From Pseudogymnoascus destructans (taxonomy: Eukaryota; Ascomycota; Leotiomycetes; Thelebolales; Thelebolaceae), in the NCBI RefSeq assembly GCF_001641265.1, contig NW_020167521.1, positions 62,001-126,000 on the forward strand: a stretch of 64,000 bases of DNA, in the 5' to 3' direction. A program made the translations under genes and the position numbers. Below, piece after piece: positions 9,708 to 19,900 of this stretch. Numbering within the stretch: the first letter of the stretch is position 1; each line of letters opens with the position of its first letter. Below the pieces are notes generated by a model. It worked only from the letters and a program-made list of their open reading frames with translations, was not told where the DNA came from and ran no database searches.

Positions 9708-12399
9708 ATGGTGAGTCGCAAGCAGGAGCCTGATGAGGGCGTGCCGACGGGTGGGGGCGGAAATACCGCTGGGGCGCCACAGACACAACGCACTCAGGGA
9801 GGTGGCGAGGGAGCCGGGAGTGAGAGGAGGGAGCAAGGGGGAGGCCCAGCATGGAATGAGATACCGGAATCGCTACGATCTGGGCCGCGGGGAGGGGCAG
9901 AGTCAATGAACCCGTTTGCGAGAGCTCAGAATACTGGGAATCCGCCGGCTTCGGGGTCGGCGGCGGAGGTAAATCCGTGGGTTGGCGAGGAGGAGAAGGG
10001 TGGGCCTGGTTCCAGCGTGCCAGACGCCAATGCTCCAGGACCCAGGGCGCCGGATGCCAGTGCGCCAGGTGCCAGTGGTCCTTCGCCACCCAGCCAACAT
10101 CAAGGTGAGGGCCATTGGGGCTCGACTAGAGTGCGATTGAGTTTATAGCCATATACTGACTTCTCATAGATTCCAATGTGACTGATCAATTCCAGAACCT
10201 CAACATTGCGGACCAGAGTACAAATTCTTGGGAAGGCCCGGTTGAACAAAAGTCGACTGCGGAAGAAAAACCACAGCCAAATGCGCAACCTGTACCACCG
10301 TCGTTTGGCAAGGAATATTCTGGCAATGATGCCTGGTCGTCGGTGCCACCGCCGACAAGGGCACCTCCACCTGTCAATGTGGACGATACAAACGAGTCCT
10401 CGAACTGGGATGATGACCAGATGGATTTGTTCCGCACTCCAGCTGGAAACCGAGTGGTGACGGAGGAAGCAGAAAGTGCGTCGGAGGAAGCTCCAGGAGA
10501 ATCATCTAGGCAGGACGCTGGACCTGCCCCTGTTGTGCCACAAAAAGAGCCGATGCGCGAGGATGGCGGGTCCGAGCCTACAGGCGCGGGGGAGCAGCAG
10601 AGCGGCGTTATTGATGCTGCAGGACATGAGGCCTCATCACAGAGACCCATTCCTCCTCGGCCACCGAACCTGCCACCGCGAAATATTGGAGATTCCGAAG
10701 AGGCAACAACAAGCCACGATGAAAACAGTGGAGGCGAAGCGAATGCACCCCCACCGCGCCAAGACGTCAGGAATAGTGAGGAAAAGAGCAAGGAGACATA
10801 CGCGATCAGGAATATCACCTGGTTCGATGTAAGAGCGAGGGAGAACCCGCGGATCACACCGGTACTAATGCAGAATGCGAATGGACCGTGCCCACTGTTA
10901 GCTCTCGTGAATGCACTTACGATATCTACGCCCCAAAATCTGGCTACACCGTTGATTGAGACGCTCCGGACGCGGGAGCAGATCAGCCTCGAGCTGCTGC
11001 TCACTGCTGTTCTTGACGACCTTATGTCAGAACAACGTGAGGATGGGACAGAAGAGCTTCCGGATATAACAGATCTTTATACGTTCCTCATCACCCTCCA
11101 TACCGGGATGAACGTTAACCCAAGTTTTTTCGCACCAGCCGCTACAAACTTGGCGAACGACCCAAGACGCTCAATGTCCCACATACATCCCTCGGAGCGC
11201 GAAGATATGATCCCGGGAACCTTTGAGCAGACGCGCGAGATAATGCTATACGGCACTTTCCTGATCCCGCTCATCCACGGCTGGCTCCCCGAGCCCGGAT
11301 CTGATGCTCAGGCAGCTCTCGCGCGCTCGGCGCGCACCTATGAGGACGCACAACACCTCATGTTTCGCGAGGAAGATCTGGAGATGAAGTTCATCGGCGA
11401 AGGCCTTACGTTGGAGGAGCAAACGACGCTCGACGACATTATGACTATAAAGACCTTCTTATCCTCCTCTGGTACACAGCTCACAAACTCTGGACTAGAG
11501 ACTATTCGCAAAGCGCTAGCACCTGGATCTGTTGCTATCCTATTTCGAAATGACCACTTTAGCACGCTTTATAAGAACCCCCAGAACGATGAGCTAATGC
11601 ACCTCGTTACGGACATGGGGTTAGCTGGCCATGATGAGATTGTGTGGGAGTCGCTGCCTGACATCAATGGGCAGCATTGCGCGTTTTACTCTGGAGATTT
11701 CAGACCCGTTGGCGGTGACACACAGTCGCGACAGGCAGCAAGCGATGGGGATAGCCGCCTGGGGGGCTCAGAAGCTTCGACCGATACCAATGCGGCTCCA
11801 TCTGGTAGACATCGGCGTGTGGCATCCTCCTCAGCCGAACAAGAGGACCACGACCTCGCACTAGCGATCCAACTGCAAGAAGAAGAAAACGAGCGCCATG
11901 AAGAAGAGATAGCCCGACGGAGACGCGAGAGCGGGAACACCCAGAAACAGCAGGGTAAATCATCCCGCGCCCGCAACACTAGCAGCAACGACATTCGCTT
12001 ATCACGTTCTGATGGCGCTGGCAGCAGCGGGCCGCGCGGCGGAAACGCTGGCGGCTCATCACAATCCCAAGCAGCCCCAGCCGAATTTCCGCTCGAATCT
12101 CCGCCCCTGCAGACGTCCAACCTGCCCTCATCGCCAGACGAAACCTTGCCGAGCTATGAGCACGCGGCGACGCAGCCGGCGTTTGATCCGCCTCCGCACC
12201 ATCCCGCGCACCCCAATGTGAGTCCGGAGGTTGGACGGAGGCTACGAGGCCTGTCGGCGACTGCGAGACAGGCGGAGAGAATTAGGCTGGCGCAGGCTCG
12301 GCCACAGCCACGGGTTCAACCTCTCGGGGGGGGGGGAATCGAAGGCAGAATCAGGAGGGGCGGGGGAGAGGAAAGGACAGGGATTGTGTTGTTATGTGA
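9708..12399 (+). CDS. MINDY-family deubiquitinase (MINDY1/2-like)
   Basis: The protein removes ubiquitin from Lys48-linked chains. Exons 9708-10104 and 10170 onward join through a 65-nt intron (GTGAGG donor, CTGAC branch, CATAG acceptor). The N-terminal 300 residues are disordered and Pro/Gly-rich. The catalytic domain starts near ITWFDVRA. The motif VLMQNANGPCPLLAL supplies the oxyanion Gln and the nucleophile Cys, about residue 373. The general-base His lies in FRNDHFSTLYK, about residue 595. A ubiquitin-interacting motif, EDHDLALAIQLQEEE, follows near residue 695, as in MINDY1. The literal frame ends at 12409. An 11-G run at 12326-12336 is followed by a second frame ending GKDRDCVVM and a stop at 12397-12399. 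That is a CaaX prenylation signal, so I place the true end there. Confidence 0.85.
12326..12336 (+). repeat. 11-G homopolymer at a reading-frame break
   Basis: Eleven consecutive G bases sit in the last 30 codons of the deubiquitinase gene. Nine or twelve G would connect the main frame to the frame that ends in CVVM. A sequencing error, a slippage allele or a real loss of the CaaX box are all possible. Confidence 0.8.
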
Positions 12400-12878
12400 G
12401 GGAGGGTAGTTGACGCGGTTGAAATGATAGCAGGGAAGGTGGTGAACAAAGTAGTGACGAGGATATGAAAATGGGAAACGCAGCGTTAAGCTTCTGAGAG
12501 GCATGGTTATTGGGGCTTTTGTTGTTTTGGCGAGCAAGCGGTAATAAAGGACGCTTCTTTCGTTTGGCAGGGTGATTGAATATGCATTATGGAGGATAGA
12601 TTAAGTAGGAGTATAAATTAATTCTTCCTCGGCTCGAACAAAAATGCTGAAACTATTTCGATGGTTTTGTACGTCAATAGATTGTGAAATTCTCTTCTAA
12701 GAAATATTATCCCCTTTCCGATTATTCTATCCGCCATCCATATGAGAAATTACTCCCTTCTTTTCAACTCTCCTAGAAGCACCATATATACACCCCTACA
12801 CCCCAACCAAACTTTCTCATCGCATTTATACATCAATATTCTCGTCCCCCCACTAACCCCCTACCACCCCTCTAAACA
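12400..12878. other. 3' flank of the deubiquitinase gene up to the copia insertion
   Basis: No gene is seen. A pyrimidine-rich stretch (12700-12875) leads directly to the target site GTATC at 12879-12883. The same pyrimidine-rich DNA resumes after 24108, showing that the copia element interrupted it. Confidence 0.55.
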
Positions 12879-12883
12879 GTATC

Positions 12884-13088
12884 TGTTGAAGGAGGAGGTT
12901 GCTCAGACTGATTGGTTAGGCGTGTGGCTCGCCAACCGAATCGGGTTGCGGACCACCCACAAATAGTTCCGTAGATAGCTTCACTCAGAACAACAACAAT
13001 ACAAAAAACATATATTCAAGTGAACTGTTGTTCAACTCAACGTGATAACTATGCCGCTGCAGATACAGATACACCACTGATCTCAACA
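12884..13088 (+). repeat. 5' LTR of the copia element
   Basis: 205 bp, beginning TG and ending CA, apparently identical to 23899-24103. Target duplication GTATC precedes it. Confidence 0.93.
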
Positions 13089-13103
13089 GGTTATGAGCCC
13101 GGC
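13089..13103 (+). promoter_or_regulatory. Copia primer-binding site, half-tRNA-Met type
   Basis: GGTTATGAGCCCGGC abuts the LTR. It does not begin with TGG, so it is not complementary to a tRNA 3' CCA end. Its reverse complement contains GGGCTCATAACC, the anticodon arm of a CAT (Met, initiator-like) tRNA. Drosophila copia is known to prime with a cleaved 5' half of initiator tRNA-Met in the same way. The exact host tRNA was not available for comparison. Confidence 0.75.
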
Positions 13104-13241
13104 TATCGCAAAAGCCAAAAAAGTTATCATATTCAGAGAAGTGCTCATTACAGCACATACAATCTGAATTCGTGGACAAGCGCTAACATACAGCACATAC
13201 ACTCCACGAAAACCTCAAGACGAACTTGCAGCCTCTAGCAG

Positions 13242-15976
13242 ATGATCGATTCAACTCAGCAAGAAGAGGCAGAAGAAGATCAATTCTACAATCTAGGAAG
13301 CCCCAGATCGAATTCATCATCCATCATCCAACTCTCACAAACTCGAAATTCCTTATCCAAACACACAAGACCTTTCACAATGGGTGAAGGCAATGGAGGT
13401 CGGAATAACCTCCCAGAGAACATGAAACTCCGAGGAGAGGAGAATTACATACAATGGAAAACTGCGATGGAGGACCTCGCGGATGCCAACGACCTTGTCC
13501 GTTTCGTACACCCAAAAGGCAAAGCTCCTCCACAAGCAGATGAGTTCGATGAGAAGGTGGACATTGAGAAACTCGCCACATGGAAAGCGTGGAAAGCAGG
13601 AGACGCATCGATGAAACTCATCATCCAAACTAATGTGAAGAAAACACCATCACAGCTGCTTGCAGGTTGCAAGTCAGCACGCGAAATGTGGGTGATCTTA
13701 CAGTCTCAATATGAAGGAACTGGCGCATCTCAACTTCAATGCAATTGAAACATACACCAAGATCAAGTACGAAGACTACGCAAACCTTGAACAATTCATC
13801 ATTGGGTTCAAGAAAGCAATTGAGAAGCTCGCCAACCTCGAGATCTCTCCACCAGATGCGTGGCATCCAATTCTCTTCATCATGGCACTTTCAGATGCAT
13901 GGCCAATCTGGGCAGAACGCCAGCGCTCGAATACCCGTAGTGAAGTAACAAAGCTCACACTCTCCGTGCTTATTGAGGATATTACGGATGAAGCTCGCAA
14001 GAAGGACAAGAAAGCAGATGGAAGCATACACTACAATGGCAAACCACCTACGAAGGGCAAACCAAATTCGAAATTCAAAGACAGTGCAAAAGGGAAGAGT
14101 GGAAAGATGTGCAAGAACTGCGAAAATCCAAACGCAAGGCATGAACCCGAAAACTGCTTCGTTACAAACAAGAAGCTCCGTCACGAATGGGAACAACGGA
14201 CTGGAAAGAAGTTCATGCCATTTAAACCGTCAAACTCAAGTAGCAAATCAAACAAGCTAAAGAAGGCAAAGAATGACAACTCATCAGATGAAGAAGATGA
14301 ATATCGTCAATTTGGCAAGAACACCACCACATACATTTGTGTTCAACTCAACCACTCAAGGTCGTCAATTCAAAATGGCACATTATTTGACACTGGAGCA
14401 GAGACACATATCGCCAGCTCAATCGAGGAATTCAACAGTGGCTCATACGAAACCTCATTGACTCTTCCATCCATTGACACAGCAAGTGGCATTACCAAGC
14501 CACTTGGCCAAGGCGAAAGAACATTGCAATGCGCAACAGATGATGGAGGCATTCACACCCTACACCTTACCAAAGTTCAATATCTTCCAAACTGCGGAAT
14601 GAACATCTTTGGAGCTCGAAAGCTCTTAGGAAGGGGTGAATTGCATATTATGGACAAGAACTTGGTTGTAAACAAGAAAGGTATTCCAATGTTCCGTTTC
14701 GATGAGAATATGATGATAATTGAAGCATCACCTCGAGCCTATGCATTCCCAGCAACTACTCACAAAAATGAGAAGAATCCTCCACACTCAATTCGACTCT
14801 GGCATCGCAGATTTGGACATCTTGGCCTCGCGAATGTACAGAAGACCTCGAAAATGGTGAGAGGCATGGCGATCTCTGACGAGGAAGACCTTACGCCACA
14901 AGAACAAGAAGATGAAGCTCTCCAATTGTGCGATCCATGCGAGAGAGGAAAGGCGAAGAAACACATTCGCAAGCAAGCTGTAACTCGAAACTTGCAACCG
15001 TTCGATGAAGTTCACATTGACGTGGTCATGATCACGCCAGAAGGAATTGGAAAAAAGAAATATGCAACTATCTTTACAGAAAAGGCAACAACTGTTCGAT
15101 GGGCATACTTTCATCGCGCGAAGAATGAGGCATATGATGCACTCATCAAATATCAGAAGATGGTCAACACACAATTTGGCAAGATCATCAAGAAATGGAG
15201 AATGGATGGAGGAAAGGAATACAGTCCAAAGAAGCTCACTGAACTTGCAGAAGAACTTGGGCAAATCATCGAAATGACAACTCCTTACAACCCAGAGCAG
15301 GATGGCACATCAGAGCGGTCAATTGGCATTATCTGCGAGCGTACGCGGACTGCGATGATCGACATGGCTATTCCACAGTTCCTCTGGCCTCTCATGCCCA
15401 CTATCACAGCGAGGAGAACTCGAAAGGTTTATATCCCAAAACCTGAGTTCAACAGGGTCACCCGCAACCAAACCCGGGAGCGACCACAACAGCCATATCA
15501 ACCACAACAGCCACCGCAAGCTATGGAGCTCACTCAACAGTCACAGAACCAGAATTCGAGCTCAGCATTCATTGCAGCATTCACAGCTGGAGCACATACA
15601 TCTATCTACGATGATCCAAGTACAATTGAAGAAGCAAAGCAGCAAGCAGACTGGCCAGAATGGCAAGCCGCCATCCAAAAGGAATACCGAAACCTCAAAC
15701 ACAAGGGCACTTGGAAGCTTATGCAGCGAACTCAACTACCATCACACGCGAAAGTGCTACCAGGAAAGCTAGTCCTCAAAACCAAGAGAGACAAGAATGG
15801 CTCTATCATGAAGCGCAAAGCGAGATGGGTTGCAAAAGGTTTTAGACAGAAACAGGGAACTGATTTTGATCAGACATATGCTGGAGTGTGCAAGACAACA
15901 ACATGGAAACTCGCAATCGCAATCGCAGCATTTTTCGGACTTGAAATTGAGCAAGTGGATGTGGTTGGAGCCTTCC
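13242..15976 (+). pseudogene. Copia gag-pol, 5' part (gag, protease, integrase, start of RT), broken
   Basis: Gag starts at 13242 or at the Met at 13381 (MGEGNGGRNN). One base out of phase near 13735-13741 separates the first 165 codons from the rest. After that come a CX2C-X6-H-X4-C zinc knuckle (CKNCENPNARHEPENC), the protease motif LFDTGAETH, and a GAG-preintegrase His/Cys region (LWHRRFGHLGL, CDPCERGK). The integrase core has Asp in HIDVV, Asp in WRMDGGKEY and Glu in GTSERS. Directly after FLWPLM the frame jumps to a Gln/Pro linker, so the integrase C-terminus and most of the linker are deleted near 15400. RT begins at WQAAIQKEY and is cut after QVDVVGAFL by the gypsy insertion at 15976/15977. 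Confidence 0.85.
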
Positions 15977-16912
15977 TGTCATACTGACATTCGTTGCACT
16001 CAGTTTGCTATCAAACTCAAGAGCAAACTTAGAAATCTCCTCCTCAAACCTACAAGTCACCATACATATCTTGGCTTATCACACCAACAACAGAAGCAAT
16101 ACTACTCAACGATTGCTGCAAACTCTTCTACTACATCTGTTTATGCTACATACATCACGGCATATCATTTGGACACTCATTGAACAAGTTATTAAGAAAA
16201 TCTCCTCCTTAAGGGGGTGGGCCAATACTACCACATGGCATATCTCTACCAACTAGAGGCCTAGGAACATGAACGATAGCTCTAGAAGCTTCTACAACCC
16301 TCTATGATTCATTACACGTCATCGCTCCTTAGTTACCCACAAGATTGGTTAAGTTATGACATAATTTGTCTATAGGTACTCTGACCTTGGACCTCCTTTT
16401 CACTTCCTATAGGCTAGGAACCCAAGAGATGGTTCTATGGGATTCTCTTACGTTCACTACATGATTAGCAAGCTAGTTGTGGGTCGCACTTGATTTCTAA
16501 TACATTTACCAAGCCTGGTTAGTCATGGAAAGTCATGGAAAATGAGAGAACTACACTCCTTTGGCATAAATAGGATTGCCCTTTCCTTAAGAAAGGGCAA
16601 GCAGGCAATACAGTAAATCGACTAGCACATACTTCTACGTCTTTTCCAAGCTTCCAAGCATTGATCTTGTTATTCTCTGTTTTTGAAAAGTCAGTGAGGT
16701 GCTAACCTCTGACTTACCCCTGAGTTCTCAGACTCAACATTTGTTGCAACTTGTCTAAACCACTTCACCACATCATACACCTGATTGCTGCGTTGTGGAA
16801 TAGTCTAAGCTACAACCCTTTGGCTCTGTTTCCTAAGACAGTGTGTTGTCTTAGTAAATTCATCCCTTCCTTGGGTGGCTAGATTCTCATATCTGGTGCA
16901 CCCACCATTACA
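15977..16912 (+). repeat. 5' LTR of the gypsy element
   Basis: 936 bp, TG...CA ends. By eye it equals 21770-22705 and the solo copy at 30572-31507; an 83-codon chance frame inside it translates identically in all three. Confidence 0.94.
16566..16608 (+). promoter_or_regulatory. Gypsy LTR core promoter: TATA-like box, hairpin and self-primer sequence
   Basis: A TATA-like ATAAATA lies at 16566-16572. A perfect 8-bp inverted repeat follows (GCCCTTTC, 5-nt loop, GAAAGGGC; 16578-16598). The next ten bases, AAGCAGGCAA (16599-16608), are where transcription would be expected to start, about 30 nt after the TATA box. They are exactly complementary to bases just after the LTR. The transcription start is inferred, not measured. 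The same arrangement is present in the 3' LTR. Confidence 0.55.
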
Positions 16913-16914
16913 CC

Positions 16915-16924
16915 TTGCCTGCTT
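16915..16924 (+). promoter_or_regulatory. Gypsy primer-binding site, self-priming type
   Basis: TTGCCTGCTT starts two bases after the LTR and is the reverse complement of AAGCAGGCAA at 16599-16608, at the predicted RNA 5' end. There is no TGG expected of tRNA priming. Tf1/sushi chromoviruses of fungi prime from the folded 5' end of their own RNA in this layout. Confidence 0.6.
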
Positions 16925-16964
16925 CAAGCTTCAACTATTTCTATAGCAGCACTTCGATACTACA

Positions 16965-19900
16965 ATGGAGGACGACCAAGCTCCTACAACTACTGCTGAA
17001 CAGCAGATGCAACAACTGTTTGCCTTTATACAAACTATAGCAAACAAACTTGAGAATTTGGAAAACACCTTTCAAGCCAACACTTCAGCAACACAATCTT
17101 CAACTCAGACACATCATACAGAGCTTCCCACAGCTCCTCTGGCTATTTCGAGTACCCCAGGTGCACTTCCTAAAGTGCAAACACCAGATTTATACCATGG
17201 AGACAGGAGGAAGTTGAAGGGATTTCTTATGCAACTGGACATCTACTTCACCCTCAGGCCTCATCAGTTCACCTCAGACATTCAGAAGATCTATTTCGCT
17301 GCCAGCTACCTCCGTGGATCTGCATTCAACTTCTTTGAGCCATATCTTAGAAGACTTAGTGGCAACAACCAAAATACCACTACACCTTTGATTACCTCTT
17401 ATGACCAGTTTCAAGAGGAACTTACCAGGACCTTTGGAGACATCAACGAAACTGCTACAGCAGAAAGAGAGCTACAGAAGCTATGTCAAAAGACCTCTGC
17501 TGCTCAGTATACAACAGAATTTAGGAGAATCACTTCTCACTTGACTTGGAATGAAGAAGCCTTAGTCTTCACTTACTACCAAGGGCTCAAGAGCTCTATT
17601 AAGGATGAACTCAGCAAAGAAGAACGCCCTACAACACTTCAAACGCTTATAGAGAAAGCTGTCAGACTTGATGATAGGCTTTTTGGAAGAAGAAAGGAGA
17701 AGAACCAAGACTGGCATCCAACAAGAAATTTCAACAATTACACCTCTACACCAACTGCTAAGGACTCAGCACCTGAACCTATGGACTTAGACGCCTCTAT
17801 AAAGAGATCTACAGCAAATCCAGCACCTCAGCCTACAGGATACCCTCAAAAACTGAAAAGGGGTAAACTTACCCCTCAAGAAAGAAAACACAGAATGGAC
17901 AACAACCTTTGTTTATACTGTGGCAAAGGGGGACACAGAATTCAGGAGTGCTATTCAGCACGGGGGAGTGCTGATTCAAAACATATAGCAGCCTCAGACA
18001 CAGTCACAACTGCTATTCCTGAAAAACTTGAAAAATCCCTAGCAGGCACAACTTCAACTGAGACTATAACTTCTCCCCTAGACAACAAAGATGTGTCGAT
18101 GGTGCTTTCTCAGAGTCTCACACACCTGTTAATCCCTATTCAACTCCATTTCAAACAACAGGTGTTGTCTACAAGGGCTATGATAGACTCAGGGGCAACA
18201 GGCAACTTTATATCTCAAGACCTCATCTTGACACACCAGTTACCTACAATTCCCAAACGCACTCCAGAGTTGCTCCGAGTCATTGATGGAACTCCTATCA
18301 GTTCAGGTTCCATTACCTGCAACACCCCAGTACTCAAACTTGAGATTCCCCTAGGAAAATCAACATTTTCAGACACCATCTCTTTAGATGTTATACCAAT
18401 GAAGTACCCAGTTATCCTAGGTCTTCCATGGCTTCAAAGGCATGATCCAACTATCAATTGGAAGCATTTATCGCTTGGGTTTAGCTCAAATCCTGAGCTC
18501 AATACTGAAAAAACCCTTCAAGCCTCAGTTACCCCTATTCAGGTCCAAGACTCAAACTTGTCCCAGATCAAGGATTTTGACCAAACTATGGACGATATAT
18601 CATCTCTGATATGGGTTAAACCTTTCCAACCTGTCCTGGAGATAGCAGCTACTTCAGATTTGGAGAAATCATCTCAGGAGGTCATTTTGCCTTTAGCATA
18701 CCAAGACTACCAACATCTTTTTGACAAGGCAAAGGCATCAATTCTGCCAAAGCACCAGCCTTATGACCATGAGATACCACTCGCAGAAGGCTCAATGCCT
18801 CCCTACGGCCCTATCTACTCTCTATCTGAATTAGAGCTGAAAACTCTCAGAGAATACCTAGATGAGAACCTTAGTTCTGGCTTTATCAGACCTTCTTCCT
18901 CACCAGCAGGAGCTCCCATTCTCTTTGTCAAGAAGAAAGATGGCTCCTTGCGTCTCTGTGTTGATTATAGGGGCCTTAATGCAGTCACTGTTAAAAACAG
19001 ATATGCTTTACCCCTTATCCCTGAGCTCATAGATAGGCTCTCTTCAGCAAGGATCTTTACCAAGTTATATCTCAGGGGAGCTTATAACCTGATACGCATC
19101 AAGGAAGGTGATGAGTGGAAGACAGCATTCAGAACACGCTATGGTCATTTTGAATACCAGGTAATGCCTTTTGGGCTTGCCAATGCACCTGCTTCTTTCC
19201 AAGCTCTCATGAATGATATTCTAAGACCTTACTTGGATATCTTTGTTGTTGTCTACTTAGACGACATTCTTATATACTCTTTAGACACTCAAGAGCATGT
19301 TCTACATGTTAGACAAGTCTTAGAGAAGCTATCTCAAGCACAACTCTTTTGCAAACTTGAGAAATGTCTTTTCCATATGTCTCAAGTTGATTTCTTGGGA
19401 CATAGAATTTCAACAGAAGGCATTCAGATGGACCCTGAAAAGACAAAAGCAGTACAAACGTGGCCTATTCCTTCCAGCATTAAAGAGGTTCAGTCTTTCC
19501 TTGGGTTTGCCAACTATTACAGGAGGTTTATACCAAGATATACATCCTTGGCTTTACCCCTTACTCAATTACTTCACAAGGACACTTTGTATCACTGGGA
19601 TAAGACACAGCAAGATGCTTTCGATGCTCTTAAAGGAGAATTTAAAGAAGGGAAAATGTTACTACACTTTAACCCCTTGAAACCTGCCACTCTTGAGACA
19701 GATGCCTCAGATTTTGCTATTTCTGGAATCTTATACCAAGCTCCAAAAGACAAACAAGAAGAGCTACAGCCTGTGGCATTTTACTCAAGAAAGCTATCAG
19801 CAGCTGAACAAAACTATCCCATTACAGACAAGGAACTGCTTGCCATAGTATGTTCTCTAAAGCATTGGAGATGCTACCTTGAAGGGGCAAACTATCCTAT

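Noticed and set aside
16005..16256. 83-codon open frame inside the gypsy LTR, repeated at 21798 and on the minus strand at 31228
   Set aside because: It is identical only because the LTR copies are identical; it has no domain and is lost in the old LTR at 60654-61578.
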